Assembly: GCF_900099775.1 (NCBI RefSeq)
Contig: NZ_FMTM01000003.1
Span: forward strand, 271,097-335,096
From: Rhizobium mongolense subsp. loessense
Lineage (GTDB): Bacteria > Pseudomonadota > Alphaproteobacteria > Rhizobiales > Rhizobiaceae
Direction of reading: 5' to 3'
DNA length: 64,000 bases
Within the stretch, counting starts at the first letter, position 1. Each line of letters opens with the position of its first letter. The notes beneath the pieces were generated by a model, which searched no databases, was not told the DNA's origin, and was given only the letters and a program-made list of their open reading frames with translations. Positions 1 through 9,296 of the stretch are shown here, piece by piece. Made by a program: the position numbers and the translations under genes.

Positions 1-79
1 TCCCACTTTCATCGAACCGGAATTCCGGTGAGACAAATCTAGGAAAAAACGATGGAAAAACAACGTCCGAAGAAAGAAA

Positions 80-155
80 TGGTGGGCCCGGAGGGACTCG
101 AACCCCCAACCAAGCGGTTATGAGCCGCCGGCTCTAACCATTGAGCTACAGGCCC
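80..155 (-). tRNA. tRNA with CAU anticodon, probably tRNA-Ile2
   Basis: The reverse complement folds into a complete cloverleaf of 76 nt including an encoded CCA end. The acceptor stem pairs GGGCCTG with CGGGCCC, the T arm contains GGTTCGAGTCC, and the anticodon loop is CTCATAA. A CAU anticodon is used by initiator Met, elongator Met and Ile2 (where C34 becomes lysidine). The stem and variable-region pattern resembles bacterial tRNA-Ile2 more than tRNA-Met, so Ile2 is preferred. No integrase or attachment-site duplication was seen beside it. Confidence 0.85.
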
Positions 156-310
156 TCACGTGGCTTTGCCGCGCGGGCAGCGGGGCAATGGCTCCCCGGT
201 GCGGTTTCGCTCTAACGCAATTCGGATGCAGCGACAAGACGCTGCCGCAATAGCTTCACAATCAATCGTCAAAGAGTGAGGCGGGATGGCGACAACCAAG
301 GAGTGAAAAA

Positions 311-1057
311 ATGGCGCTACGGACTATCAGAAAAGTGGCTTTCGGCGTGCTGATCGGCATGCCTGCCGCGCTGGCGGGGGCTTCGGCTTCCGCTGCCGAC
401 GAAACGAAGCCTCGCGAGGCGGTGATCATGGTCTCGGGCGAGGGGGAATCGGCGCTGGCGCCGGACATGGCGGTACTCAACCTTGCCGTCGTCAAGCAGG
501 CGAAGACGGCGCGCGAGGCGCTCAACGAAAACAACAAGGCGATGGCTGGGGTGCTGGCAGCGCTGAAGAAGGGCGGAATTGCCGGCAAGGACCTGCAGAC
601 CTCGGGCTTTTCGGTGCAGCCGCAATATAATTATCCGCAGAACAACGACGGCCAGCCGAAGCCGCCTGAACTGATCGGCTACCAGGTTTCCAACGGGCTG
701 ACGGTGCGCGTGCGCGATCTTGGCGAGCTGGGGGGCATCATCGACCAGGCCGTGACGCTCGGCGTCAACCAGGGCGGCGACATCCAGTTCACCAACGACA
801 AGCCGGAAGCGGCAATCGAGGCGGCCCGCAAGGATGCCGTCGCGGCAGCGATCAAGAAGGCAAAGACGCTGACGGAGGCTGCCGGCGTGAAGCTCGGTCG
901 CGTCATCGAAATCAGCGAAAACAGCGCTCGGCCGCTGCCGCAGCCGGTCTATCGCGCGGCGATGATGAAGGAGGCAAGTGACGCTGCTGTACCGGTTCAG
1001 GGCGGCGAAAACACTTATAATGTTACCGTCAACGTCACCTTCGCACTCGAGCAGTAA
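311..1057 (+). CDS. SIMPL-domain (DUF541) periplasmic protein
   Basis: This is a 248-residue secreted protein of the SIMPL/DUF541 family. Residues 1-28 form a signal peptide with a basic start, a hydrophobic core and an ASA cleavage site. The rest is the SIMPL domain, recognisable from the early SGEGESALAPDMAVLNL segment, the central GYQVSNGLTVRVRDL segment and a C-terminal beta-rich end. The ATG is preceded by AGGAG at a good distance. Family members are envelope proteins of poorly defined role, linked in some bacteria to oxidative stress. The gene stands alone between the tRNA (opposite strand) and a small hypothetical gene. The family call is firm; the cellular role is unknown. Confidence 0.9.
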   Translation: MALRTIRKVAFGVLIGMPAALAGASASAADETKPREAVIMVSGEGESALAPDMAVLNLAVVKQAKTAREALNENNKAMAGVLAALKKGGIAGKDLQTSGFSVQPQYNYPQNNDGQPKPPELIGYQVSNGLTVRVRDLGELGGIIDQAVTLGVNQGGDIQFTNDKPEAAIEAARKDAVAAAIKKAKTLTEAAGVKLGRVIEISENSARPLPQPVYRAAMMKEASDAAVPVQGGENTYNVTVNVTFALEQ

Positions 1058-1085
1058 GGTCAATTCTCCACTTCAAAGTGAAAAA

Positions 1086-1120
1086 AAGCCGTTGATGTTT
1101 TTGAGCGATATCAGCGGCTT
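1086..1120 (+). terminator. possible stem-loop terminator after the SIMPL gene
   Basis: AAGCCGTTGAT can pair with ATCAGCGGCTT (11 bp with one G-T pair) about 30 nt after the stop codon. The T-run behind it is short and broken (ATCCGTTTT), so it is a weak intrinsic terminator at best. Confidence 0.35.
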
Positions 1121-1299
1121 ATCCGTTTTAGGAGGCGTGTCGGCAGCCCTGCGGGCATAAATCGCTTTATCACGCGAGTGTTACACTATAAAATCGATCG
1201 TGTTATTCGGTCCGGAAGAGGAACCCTGGGGTTCTGTGTGTCCTGCTTCGATCCCGGCCGATGAGGAGGAACTGGCTTAATCCACAAGAGGAGACAGAC

Positions 1300-1683
1300 A
1301 TGACGAATGCCTTGCCGCCACTTCACAACGGACACGCCCCGATCACCCTTCAGGAATTGTTCCGCGAAGCGCTCTATGCCTTCGAGGAATGGGATACGGA
1401 ACTTACCGAGCCGATTGTCACGTTCGAAGGACGGGTCATCCCGATCAGCCTCGTCTTCGAAGCCATGCGCGAATGCGACGACATCGTGCCGATGAACATT
1501 GTTGGCGCCGTCACCGAAAGACTGACCAAACCCTGGGAAGGCGAAGGACCGCTCGATCAGATGAGCTTCTCGACGGCCGCCCGCGTCATGCGCGTGCTGG
1601 TGCGCAAACGCCTTCTTGCCAACGGCGGCGCCGATATCATGGCCGTCTCCAGCCGCACTGCAGAGCGTAAGCCGCCCGAATGA
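1300..1683 (+). CDS. small conserved hypothetical protein
   Basis: This encodes a 127-residue acidic soluble protein without signal peptide or membrane segment. The ATG at 1300 is chosen because AGGAG sits 8 nt upstream; an earlier in-frame ATG at 1261 lacks such a site. The middle (TLQELFREALYAFEEWDTEL and VTFEGRVIPISLVFEAMREC) looks helical, and the basic C-terminal half contains ARVMRVLVRKRLL. I do not recognise the family. Codon use and third-position GC resemble the neighbours, supporting a real gene. It is followed after about 100 nt by another small gene in the same direction, so co-transcription is possible but not shown. Confidence 0.7.
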   Translation: MTNALPPLHNGHAPITLQELFREALYAFEEWDTELTEPIVTFEGRVIPISLVFEAMRECDDIVPMNIVGAVTERLTKPWEGEGPLDQMSFSTAARVMRVLVRKRLLANGGADIMAVSSRTAERKPPE

Positions 1684-1780
1684 GCCTTGAGGGATCGCGC
1701 CAGGCCGCGGTCCCGTCACGCTCGCAGGGAACCGGTCTCACTTCCAATCGTTGAAGACAGACACGAAGGATGTGAGCACC

Positions 1781-2182
1781 ATGCTAAAATCAATCATACG
1801 CGAAATCATGGGTCCGGCGCCGCGTGCGCCCGTTTCGCCGGACTGTCTCAAACCATTCATTGGCACAAAGCGCGTGCTCATCATATTTGCGGATGCGGAT
1901 GATGATCGCGCAACCGTTCAGGACGAGTTGCTGCGCACCTCGCATCTGCGCTTCATCGAGGATGATATCGAGGTGTTCAGTATCGCCGGCGGCGGGGTGT
2001 TTCCGCTTTTCGAAGGCTCCTACGACCTCGACGCCGATGAAATCCGCGATGACCTCGAAGGACCGCAGCCCGGTGAATTCGGTCTTGTCCTGCTCGACCG
2101 CGACGGCACGGTGAAGCTGCGCTCCAGCGAGCCTGTGCGGCCCGAGGAAATCATAGGCGCGCTGTCGTCGATGCCGCACTGA
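1781..2182 (+). CDS. DUF4174-like small protein
   Basis: This is a 133-residue protein whose pattern fits the DUF4174 group, which has a thioredoxin-like fold without the CXXC pair. A RVLIIFADADDD strand is followed by a helix with RATVQDELL, then a second strand with a IEVFSIAGGGVF turn, and a FGLVLLDRDGTVKLRS strand-turn-strand near the end. The ATG at 1781 has AAGGA about 10 nt upstream; a TTG at 1751 would add ten residues with no better signal. No signal peptide is seen from either start, although some relatives are secreted. The function is not known. Confidence 0.6.
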   Translation: MLKSIIREIMGPAPRAPVSPDCLKPFIGTKRVLIIFADADDDRATVQDELLRTSHLRFIEDDIEVFSIAGGGVFPLFEGSYDLDADEIRDDLEGPQPGEFGLVLLDRDGTVKLRSSEPVRPEEIIGALSSMPH

Positions 2183-2270
2183 GCTTCGGTATCATCACGA
2201 TTTTGCTTTACTTTTGCCACCGGATGCGGATGTTCTCTGCCGGTTCGATGACGCAAGAGGAGCGAGGTTT

Positions 2271-2759
2271 ATGACCATCGAAGCGGATCTTGGCCGGATC
2301 GCTGAGCAGGAAAAGGTGCTGAGCTTCGACGCCTTCGATCTCACCACCGCCTGGCAACTCGGCAAGCTCTTGCAGGAACTCGCGACCGAACGCGGCCTGG
2401 GCGTGGCAATCGACGTCACGCTGCATTCCATGCCGGTCTTCTACGCGGCGCTGCCGGGCGCCACCCCCGACAATGTCCAGTGGGTTCGCCGCAAGCGCAA
2501 TATGGTGTTCCGCTATTGGAAGAGCAGCTATGCCTGTGGCCTGAAGCTGCAGAAGGACGGCAAGACGGTCGAAGACAACGGGCTTTCCGGCGCAGACTAC
2601 GCACCGCATGGCGGCAGTTTCCCGATCAACGTTAAGGGAACCGGCTGTATCGGCGCCGTCACCGTTTCGGGTTTGCCGCAACGCGACGACCACAATCTCG
2701 TCGTGGAGGCGCTGTCATTGATGCTGGCGAAGGATTTGGATACCTTACGGCTGAGATGA
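2271..2759 (+). CDS. UPF0303/HbpS-like heme-degrading-domain protein
   Basis: This is a 162-residue cytoplasmic protein of the UPF0303 family, related to the HbpS/GlcG (DUF336) fold annotated as a heme-degrading domain. Family features seen are an early helix containing FDLTTAWQLGKLLQELA, the strand GLGVAIDVTL, a PDNVQWVRRKRNMVFRYWKSS basic-aromatic stretch (shown in part), and the C-terminal GTGCIGAVTVSGLPQRDDH. The ATG at 2271 is preceded by GAGCGAGG; a GTG/ATG-like start near 2214 would add an unlikely extension. Homologues are found in many soil bacteria, and direct evidence for heme binding here is lacking. It has no obvious partner gene nearby. Confidence 0.75.
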   Translation: MTIEADLGRIAEQEKVLSFDAFDLTTAWQLGKLLQELATERGLGVAIDVTLHSMPVFYAALPGATPDNVQWVRRKRNMVFRYWKSSYACGLKLQKDGKTVEDNGLSGADYAPHGGSFPINVKGTGCIGAVTVSGLPQRDDHNLVVEALSLMLAKDLDTLRLR

Positions 2760-2789
2760 GGAATTCAACCGCGAAGCGCCACTTTTACG

Positions 2790-2930
2790 TGACCTCATTC
2801 CCGTCCTTGGCCACGGCGCGCCTGCGCCGTGAACGACTCTCTTTTAGCCCCAATGGGTCTCCCGCGCCATGGACATGGCGCTGCTGGATCTCTGTGACAA
2901 GCACAGGATGTTGCGTCTGAGGGAGCGCCC
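2790..2930. repeat. palindromic intergenic mosaic repeat, copy A
   Basis: Between the convergent genes ending at 2759 and 2953 lies a string of hairpins: CACGGCGC-GCCT-GCGCCGTG (2812-2831), GCGCCAT-GGAC-ATGGCGC (2864-2881) and CTGTG-ACAAG-CACAG (2892-2906). The same modules, in the same order and with the shared blocks TCTCCCGCGCC and CTGGATC, occur at 12007-12145. Stem sequences differ while pairing is kept, which indicates selection or origin as a structured element. It resembles the rhizobial intergenic mosaic elements (RIME/ABC type). Confidence 0.7.
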
Positions 2931-2952
2931 GGCGCCACGCCGGCAACTTGCC

Positions 2953-4212
2953 TCAAATCCTCCCGCCAGCCTCGATGATGCCCTTGGTCAGGCTGCCGGT
3001 CGCCGGGAAGAGCGGGATGAGGCAGGCCTGTAGCGCGTGGTAGATATCGCCCTTGCCGGGGAAGAGGCTGTGAGATGGAACGAGGTCTTCCGTCAATTCT
3101 TCGTGCCAGCCGCCGTTCTCATGGTCGATAAAGGCGCGTTCGATGACGTTCCAGATCTTGCGGTAGCTTTGCTCGTGGAAGTCGCTTGGCAGGTGTTCGT
3201 TGAGGAAGTGGGCGGCGCCGGCGCCCTCGCAGGCGGGCCACCAGAGCTTGTTGCGCTTGGCGGGCTTGTCGTCCCAATCGAGCGTGTAGAAGAAGCCGCC
3301 TTTGTCGTCGTCCCAGCCGAGCGCCATGGATTGTTGGAAGAGGGCCTTCGCCGCGTCCGGCATCCAGTCGTGGCGCTTGCCGCCGAGTGACCAGAGCTGC
3401 AGGACAAGCCGGGCCCATTCCAGCCAGTGGCCGGGCGTGGTGCCGGCGGGACGGAACATTTCGTTCGGATGATAGTAATTCTTGTCGAGAGCCCAATCGG
3501 CGTTGAAGTGCTCGGCGACGCGCCAGCCGACGGAACCGGCCGCGTGGAGGATGACACGATCGGCGATGCTTTCGGCCTTGGCGAGATATTCCTTGTCGCC
3601 GGTTGCCTCAAAGGCGGCCATCAGCGCTTCGGTCAGATGCATATTGGAGTTCTGGCCGCGATAGGCGCCGCCGGCAAGCGGCTGCCAGTCGGCGGTGAAC
3701 TCTTCGGCGATGGCACCATGCTGCGGCTCCCAGAACTTCGTGTTCAGGATTTCCGTGATGTCGGCCAACATTCCGTCGGCCAGCGGATGGCCGATGGTTT
3801 TCGCTGAGGAAGCAGCCAGCAGCACGAAGGCGTGGCCGTAACCCTGCTTGTTGGAATCAACGGGGCCATTGTCGTTCAGCGACCAGATATAGCCGCCATT
3901 CTTCTTGTCGCGATGGTGGTTCCAGAGGTACTCCATGCCATGATCGACGACGCCGGCGGCACCCGGACGGCCGAGAAGGACCCCGATCGAGAAGCAGTGG
4001 ACTGCGCGCGACGCAATATGAATGCTGCGAACCTGTCCCTCGGCATCAAGCGGGTTGCCATGATCGTCGAGATCGTAAAAACCGCCCTTGGGATTGACAG
4101 AATTGTGCTGGAAGAAATCGAAAAGGCCACTTGCCTGGGCAAGAAGCCAGTTGCGGTGATAGGCGCGGGCGCTCCAGTTTCCGAGCCCGGTGCCGCCGAT
4201 TGCAGGTGCCAT
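2953..4212 (-). CDS. AGE-family epimerase/isomerase (N-acylglucosamine 2-epimerase superfamily)
   Basis: This is a 419-residue (alpha/alpha)6-barrel enzyme of the N-acylglucosamine 2-epimerase family, which interconverts sugars such as mannose/fructose or GlcNAc/ManNAc. Signature stretches are GGFYDLDDHGNPL near residue 43, a KNGGYIWSLNDNGP motif, the NSNMHLTEALMAAFEATGD helix, a HFNADWALDKNYYHP loop, the GHWLEWARLVLQL helix and the C-terminal ENGGWHEELTEDL. The length fits the family (about 390-420). It is transcribed divergently from metH, with a 170-bp gap that holds the metH operator. The exact sugar cannot be read from sequence; in rhizobia such proteins are often listed as mannose isomerase. 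The GlcNAc-type locus further on (8.5-16 kb) is not physically linked. Confidence 0.85.
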   Translation of the reverse strand: MAPAIGGTGLGNWSARAYHRNWLLAQASGLFDFFQHNSVNPKGGFYDLDDHGNPLDAEGQVRSIHIASRAVHCFSIGVLLGRPGAAGVVDHGMEYLWNHHRDKKNGGYIWSLNDNGPVDSNKQGYGHAFVLLAASSAKTIGHPLADGMLADITEILNTKFWEPQHGAIAEEFTADWQPLAGGAYRGQNSNMHLTEALMAAFEATGDKEYLAKAESIADRVILHAAGSVGWRVAEHFNADWALDKNYYHPNEMFRPAGTTPGHWLEWARLVLQLWSLGGKRHDWMPDAAKALFQQSMALGWDDDKGGFFYTLDWDDKPAKRNKLWWPACEGAGAAHFLNEHLPSDFHEQSYRKIWNVIERAFIDHENGGWHEELTEDLVPSHSLFPGKGDIYHALQACLIPLFPATGSLTKGIIEAGGRI

Positions 4213-4318
4213 GTTACTCCTCCGATTTCATGCACAACGCCTTGCGAAAGGCCTATATAGAGCACGCTGTGGTCTGTCACCCGCCAAGCCTTGCAAAACC
4301 GGAAACCTCAGGCATATA

Positions 4319-4341
4319 TTGACATAAAGATATCTTTATGT
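4319..4341 (+). promoter_or_regulatory. operator palindrome (SAM/SAH-type) overlapping a -35 box upstream of metH
   Basis: ACATAAAGATATCTTTATGT (4322-4341) is a perfect 20-bp palindrome. It overlaps a TTGACA hexamer at 4319-4324, 45 nt before the metH start. The same 16-bp core lies upstream of the ArsR-methyltransferase/metF operon at 40519-40534. Its position over a probable -35 box suggests repression. The regulator is inferred to be the ArsR-type protein encoded at 40554. Confidence 0.75.
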
Positions 4342-4385
4342 GATTTGGTCACTTTGGTCTTTAAACGACGTCAAGGAGTCCGCCC

Positions 4386-7300
4386 GTGTTCGACACTCTT
4401 TTCGGCCCCGAAGGGGCAAAACGCGACGGAAGCGAAGTCTTTGCAGCTCTGCGGAAAGCCGCGAGCGAGCGAATCCTCGTTCTTGACGGCGCCATGGGCA
4501 CGCAGATCCAGGGGCTCGGCTACGATGAGGACCAGTTCCGCGGCGATCGTTTCATCGGTTGCGCCTGTCACCAGAAGGGCAATAACGATCTTCTGATCTT
4601 GACGCAGCCAGATGCGATCGAGGAAATCCACTACAAATACGCCAAGGCTGGCGCGGATATTCTCGAAACCAATACCTTCTCCTCGACGCGCATCGCGCAG
4701 GCCGATTATCAGATGGAAGGCGAGGTCTATGCGCTCAATAAAGAGGGTGCCGAGATCGTGCGCCGCGCCGCTATCCGCGCCGAGCGCGAGGATGGCCGCC
4801 GCCGTTTCGTGGCGGGCGCCATCGGCCCGACAAACCGCACTGCCTCGATCTCGCCGGATGTGAACAATCCAGGTTTCCGTGCGATCAGCTTCGACGACCT
4901 TCGCATCGCCTATGGCGAGCAGATCGATGGCCTCATCGACGGTGGCGCGGACATCATCCTCATCGAGACCATTTTTGATACGCTGAATGCCAAGGCTGCA
5001 ATCTTTGCCTGTGAGGAGCGCTTCGAAGCGAAAGGTATCCGCCTGCCGGTGATGATCTCGGGCACGATTACCGATCTTTCCGGCCGCACGCTGTCCGGAC
5101 AGACGCCTTCGGCCTTCTGGAACTCGGTGCGCCACGCCAATCCGTTCACAATCGGCCTCAACTGCGCGCTCGGTGCCAATGCGATGCGTCCGCATCTGCA
5201 AGAGCTCGCGGGTGTTGCCGACACCTTCGTCTGCGCCTATCCGAATGCCGGGTTGCCGAACGAATTCGGCCAATACGACGAGACGCCGGAGCTGATGGCG
5301 GCGCAGATCGACAGCTTCGCGCGCGAAGGCCTCGTCAATATCGTCGGCGGCTGCTGCGGCTCGACGCCGGAACATATCCGCGCGATTGCCGAGACGGTTG
5401 CCAAGTACAAGCCGCGGCCGATCCCGGAACACCGCCCGTTCATGTCTTTGTCGGGACTCGAGCCTTTCGAACTGACCAAGGACATTCCTTTCGTCAACGT
5501 CGGCGAGCGCACCAACGTTACCGGTTCGGCCCGCTTCCGCAAGCTGATCACCAACGCCGACTACAATGCCGCCTTGGACGTCGCCCGCGATCAGGTGGAA
5601 AACGGCGCGCAGATCATCGACGTCAATATGGACGAAGGCCTGATCGACTCCGAAAAGGCGATGGTCGAGTTCCTGCACCTGATCGCCGCCGAGCCGGATA
5701 TTGCCCGGGTGCCGGTGATGATCGACTCGTCGAAGTTTTCGATCATCGAGTCGGGTCTTAAGTGCGTCCAGGGCAAGGCGATCGTCAACTCGATCTCATT
5801 GAAGGAAGGCGAGGAGAATTTCCTCGCCCAGGCGAAGCTGCTGCACCGCTACGGTGCGGCCGTCGTCGTCATGGCTTTCGATGAGGTAGGGCAGGCTGAT
5901 TCTTACGAGCGCAAGGTGAATATCTGCACGCGCGCCTATAAGCTCCTGACCGAGAAGGCGGGCTTTCCGCCAGAGGACATCATCTTCGATCCGAACATCT
6001 TTGCGGTCGCGACCGGCATCGAGGAACACAACAATTACGGCGTCGATTTCATCGAGGCGACGCGCACGATCCGCCAGCGCATGCCGCTGGTGCATGTTTC
6101 CGGCGGTGTTTCCAACCTGTCCTTCTCGTTCCGTGGCAACGAGCCGGTGCGCGAGGCGATGCATGCCGTGTTTCTCTACCACGCCATCCAGGCGGGTATG
6201 GACATGGGCATCGTCAATGCCGGCCAGCTTGCGGTATACGACCAGATCGATCCGCAACTGCGCGAAGCCTGCGAAGACGTCGTGCTTAACCGGCGTCCGG
6301 ATGGTACCGAGCGCCTGCTCGAAGTCGCCGAGCGTTTCCGGGGCGCAGGCACGAAGGAAGCCAGAGTTCAGGATCTTTCCTGGCGCGAATGGACGGTCGA
6401 GAAGCGTCTTGAACACGCTCTGGTCAACGGCATCACAGAATATATCGAGGCCGATACCGAAGAGGCCCGCCAGAAGGCGGCACGTCCGCTGCATGTCATC
6501 GAGGGCCCGCTGATGGCCGGCATGAACGTCGTCGGCGATCTGTTCGGTTCCGGCAAGATGTTCCTGCCGCAGGTCGTCAAATCGGCGCGGGTGATGAAGC
6601 AGGCGGTCGCCGTACTGCTGCCGTACATGGAAGAGGAAAAGCGCCTCAATGGCGGCGACGAGAGGAAGACTGCCGGCAAGATCCTGATGGCGACGGTCAA
6701 AGGCGACGTGCACGATATCGGCAAGAACATCGTCGGCGTCGTGCTTGCCTGCAATAATTACGAGATCATCGACCTCGGCGTGATGGTGCCGGCGACAAAG
6801 ATTCTCGAGACGGCGACGGCCGAAAAAGTCGATGTCATCGGCCTTTCTGGCCTTATCACGCCGTCGCTCGACGAGATGGTGCATGTAGCAGCCGAGATGG
6901 AACGCGAGGGCTTCGATATCCCGCTTCTGATCGGCGGCGCGACAACGAGCCGCGTTCATACCGCGGTGAAGATCCATCCTGGCTATGCAAAGGGCCAGGC
7001 GGTCTATGTGACGGATGCAAGCCGCGCCGTCGGCGTCGTCTCGTCCTTGCTGTCTCCGGATACGCGCCAGGGCTATATCGACGATATCCGCGGCGAGTAT
7101 GCCAAGGTTGCCGCAGCTCATGCGCGCAGCGAGGCCGAGAAGGTTCGTCTGCCGCTTTCCCGCGCCCGCGAGAATGCGCAGCAGGTGGATTGGGCCGCCT
7201 ACAAGCCGACTAGGCCGCAGTTCATCGGCACCAAGGTGTTCGAGGACTATGATCTGGCTGAGATCGCCAAGTATATCGACTGGACGCCGTTCTTCCAGAC

Positions 7301-8159
7301 ATGGGAAATGCGCGGACGCTTCCCAGCAATCCTCGAAGATGAGAAGCAGGGCGAGGCGGCGCGTGCTCTCTGGGCCGATGCGCAGGCGATGCTAAAGAAG
7401 GTGATCGACGAGAAGTGGTTCCGGCCGCGCGCCGTCATCGGCTTCTGGCCGGCGAACAGCGCCGGCGACGATATCCGTCTCTTCGCGGATGAGGCGCGCG
7501 CTGGAGAGCTTGCGACCTTCTACACGCTCCGCCAGCAGCTTTCCAAGCGCGATGGCCGCCCGAACATTGCGCTGTCGGATTTCGTCGCGCCGGTTTCGAG
7601 CGGGGTCGAGGACTATGTCGGCGGCTTCGTGGTGACCGCGGGCATCGAGGAAATTGCGATCGCGGAACGGTTCGAGCGTGCCAACGACGACTACTCCTCG
7701 ATCCTCGTCAAGGCGATCGCCGACCGCTTCGCCGAGGCCTTCGCCGAGCGCATGCACGAACGGGTCCGGCGCGAATATTGGGGCTATGCCAAGGACGAGA
7801 CGCTGACCAACGAGCAACTCATCACCGAGGAATATGCCGGCATCCGCCCTGCGCCGGGCTATCCGGCGCAGCCCGACCACACGGAAAAGGCAACGCTCTT
7901 TCGCCTGCTCGACGCCGAAAAGGCAGCCGGCGTGAAGCTGACGGAAAGCTACGCCATGTGGCCCGGTTCTTCGGTCTCCGGCCTTTATATCGGCCACCCC
8001 GACAGCTACTATTTCGGCGTCGCCAAGGTGGAGCGCGACCAGGTCGAGGACTATGCTGCGCGTAAGGGCATGGAGATTTCCGAAGTGGAACGCTGGCTCG
8101 GACCGGTGCTCAACTACGTGCCGCGCAAGGCTGCCGAGGAGATCGACGACGCGGCGTGA
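4386..8159 (+). CDS. metH: cobalamin-dependent methionine synthase
   Basis: MetH moves a methyl group from 5-methyltetrahydrofolate through cobalamin to homocysteine, making methionine in the cytoplasm. The 1257-residue product has all four modules. The homocysteine domain (about 15-330) has zinc-ligand cysteines in GLNCALGAN (C260) and GGCCGS (C322-C323). The pterin domain contains [17 protein letters not shown]. The cobalamin domain has DVHDIGKN with its axial His near 776, plus [13 protein letters not shown]. The C-terminal reactivation domain has [12 protein letters not shown] near 1153 and a late [14 protein letters not shown] stretch. Length matches the family (about 1230-1260). The upstream palindrome is shared with the metF operon, and a strong terminator follows. 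metF, which supplies its methyl donor, lies 37 kb away. Confidence 0.98.
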   Translation: MFDTLFGPEGAKRDGSEVFAALRKAASERILVLDGAMGTQIQGLGYDEDQFRGDRFIGCACHQKGNNDLLILTQPDAIEEIHYKYAKAGADILETNTFSSTRIAQADYQMEGEVYALNKEGAEIVRRAAIRAEREDGRRRFVAGAIGPTNRTASISPDVNNPGFRAISFDDLRIAYGEQIDGLIDGGADIILIETIFDTLNAKAAIFACEERFEAKGIRLPVMISGTITDLSGRTLSGQTPSAFWNSVRHANPFTIGLNCALGANAMRPHLQELAGVADTFVCAYPNAGLPNEFGQYDETPELMAAQIDSFAREGLVNIVGGCCGSTPEHIRAIAETVAKYKPRPIPEHRPFMSLSGLEPFELTKDIPFVNVGERTNVTGSARFRKLITNADYNAALDVARDQVENGAQIIDVNMDEGLIDSEKAMVEFLHLIAAEPDIARVPVMIDSSKFSIIESGLKCVQGKAIVNSISLKEGEENFLAQAKLLHRYGAAVVVMAFDEVGQADSYERKVNICTRAYKLLTEKAGFPPEDIIFDPNIFAVATGIEEHNNYGVDFIEATRTIRQRMPLVHVSGGVSNLSFSFRGNEPVREAMHAVFLYHAIQAGMDMGIVNAGQLAVYDQIDPQLREACEDVVLNRRPDGTERLLEVAERFRGAGTKEARVQDLSWREWTVEKRLEHALVNGITEYIEADTEEARQKAARPLHVIEGPLMAGMNVVGDLFGSGKMFLPQVVKSARVMKQAVAVLLPYMEEEKRLNGGDERKTAGKILMATVKGDVHDIGKNIVGVVLACNNYEIIDLGVMVPATKILETATAEKVDVIGLSGLITPSLDEMVHVAAEMEREGFDIPLLIGGATTSRVHTAVKIHPGYAKGQAVYVTDASRAVGVVSSLLSPDTRQGYIDDIRGEYAKVAAAHARSEAEKVRLPLSRARENAQQVDWAAYKPTRPQFIGTKVFEDYDLAEIAKYIDWTPFFQTWEMRGRFPAILEDEKQGEAARALWADAQAMLKKVIDEKWFRPRAVIGFWPANSAGDDIRLFADEARAGELATFYTLRQQLSKRDGRPNIALSDFVAPVSSGVEDYVGGFVVTAGIEEIAIAERFERANDDYSSILVKAIADRFAEAFAERMHERVRREYWGYAKDETLTNEQLITEEYAGIRPAPGYPAQPDHTEKATLFRLLDAEKAAGVKLTESYAMWPGSSVSGLYIGHPDSYYFGVAKVERDQVEDYAARKGMEISEVERWLGPVLNYVPRKAAEEIDDAA

Positions 8160-8197
8160 CGTGTGGCGTATGCGATGTCTTCAGGCTTTGATTCAAG

Positions 8198-8229
8198 AAA
8201 CCCGGAAAGTGTTTTCACTTTCCGGGTTT
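8198..8229 (+). terminator. intrinsic terminator of metH
   Basis: AAACCCGGAAAGTG pairs perfectly with CACTTTCCGGGTTT around a TTTT loop (14-bp stem), starting about 40 nt after the metH stop. The last three pairs provide the A/T-rich flanks. Confidence 0.85.
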
Positions 8230-8306
8230 ATGTTGCTGATATCTCTAAAGCCCGGGAAATCGGCAGTATATGGAGCAGGATAGGTAAGTCGGCTCAGCAT
8301 GCGCTG

Positions 8307-8522
8307 ATGACGGTGACTCTCCGCGCCGCAAAGATCGATGTGTTGAAACTGATTGAGGCCGCACGCGCTGGCGATGAAGTGGTGAGTGTGAAGGGACAGA
8401 AGCCGGTTGCGTCGCTGACGCCCATCGCGCAGACCTCGCTTCAGATTGGCTTTCTCAAAGAAAGCTATCGGACCGGTCCGAACTTTTTCGAGTTGATGGA
8501 CGAGGATGACATCGCAGCTTGA
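8307..8522 (+). CDS. Phd/YefM-type antitoxin without a visible toxin partner
   Basis: This encodes a 71-residue protein with the prevent-host-death fold: an N-terminal dimerisation and DNA-binding segment (VTLRAAKIDVLKLIEAARAG), the typical strand GDEVVSVKGQKPVASLTPI, and an acidic C-terminal tail (FFELMDEDDIAA) like those that wrap round a toxin. The ATG at 8307 fits the family length; longer in-frame starts would run through the metH terminator. Usually a VapC- or RelE-type toxin gene follows by a few bases. Here the next gene, only 12 nt away, is a GntR regulator on the opposite strand, and nothing toxin-like lies upstream. It is therefore an orphan, either a remnant or a regulator acting on a distant toxin. 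Confidence 0.7.
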   Translation: MTVTLRAAKIDVLKLIEAARAGDEVVSVKGQKPVASLTPIAQTSLQIGFLKESYRTGPNFFELMDEDDIAA

Positions 8523-8534
8523 AGGTAGCAGGTC

Positions 8535-9296
8535 TCAGGCCCCGATCGTCAGTTCCGCCACAAAATCATAAGCGTCTCCGCGATAGAGCGAGCGTGTAAA
8601 TTCAACGGCGCGCCCCGAGCCGAGGTAGGAGATACGCTCGATCGAAAGGCCGGCGGCGCCAACGGGCACGCCAAGCAGATGGGCGTCGGCTTCCTTCATA
8701 TTGGTGGCTGAGATGCGCTGCACCGCGCGGACGGGACGAACCTGGCGCCTCTCGAGTTCGGCATAGAGCGATGTCGTCACCACGAAAGGGTCCGGTAGGA
8801 ATTCGCCCGAGACACTGGCATTCTCGATTGCCAGAGGCTGGTCGTCGGCGATGCGCAGGCGGCTCAGCCGCGAGACCTTGATATCGGCGGCGAGGCCGAG
8901 GTTCATCATCTCGTCGGGCGAGGGCGTGTGGATGCCCTTATGCAGCCACTCGGAGCGCGAGGTCATGCCGCGGCGGGCCATATCCTCGGTGAAGGAGGTG
9001 AGCTGGGACAGCCGCTGTTCGACCTTCGAGACCGGCTTGGCAACGAAAGTGCCGGAGCCGTGGCGGCGTACAAGTAGGCCGTCCGCGACGAGCTCGTCTA
9101 TCGCCTTGCGGACCGTGACTCGGCTGACGGTTGCGAACTCCGCGATGTCGCGCTCCGGCGGCAAGGCATCGCCGTGGCCGAGCGTGCCGGCGCGAATGGC
9201 TTCTTCAAGGGTGCGGCGCAGTTTGACATAGAGCGGGCCGCTGCCGCCGCCTTGAAGGCGCTCGGACGAAAGGATGCTGGCGAAATCATCCGTCAT
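8535..9296 (-). CDS. GntR/HutC-family transcriptional regulator
   Basis: This is a 253-residue regulator with a GntR winged helix-turn-helix at about 20-90 (GDALPPERDIAEFATVSRVT followed by VRKAIDELVADGLL and the RRHGSGTFV wing) and a C-terminal UTRA ligand domain (about 105-245). UTRA members such as NagQ, DasR and HutC sense sugars, phosphosugars or amino-acid derivatives. Its start overlaps the stop of the sugar-kinase gene by 4 nt, so the two are co-transcribed. The pair diverges from the ABC uptake operon, which it most likely controls through the 10178-10708 region, where a 14-bp inverted repeat occurs. The effector is inferred to be a phosphorylated amino sugar. Confidence 0.88.
   Translation of the reverse strand: MTDDFASILSSERLQGGGSGPLYVKLRRTLEEAIRAGTLGHGDALPPERDIAEFATVSRVTVRKAIDELVADGLLVRRHGSGTFVAKPVSKVEQRLSQLTSFTEDMARRGMTSRSEWLHKGIHTPSPDEMMNLGLAADIKVSRLSRLRIADDQPLAIENASVSGEFLPDPFVVTTSLYAELERRQVRPVRAVQRISATNMKEADAHLLGVPVGAAGLSIERISYLGSGRAVEFTRSLYRGDAYDFVAELTIGA

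Noticed and set aside
80..155. tRNA as an integration site for a genomic island
   Set aside because: No integrase, no repeat of the tRNA 3-prime end and no change in base composition were seen in the following DNA.
4371..5678. 435-codon open frame on the minus strand inside metH, with others at 5796-7121 and 7392-7997
   Set aside because: They lie wholly antisense to metH, follow from GC-rich third positions, and show no family motif.
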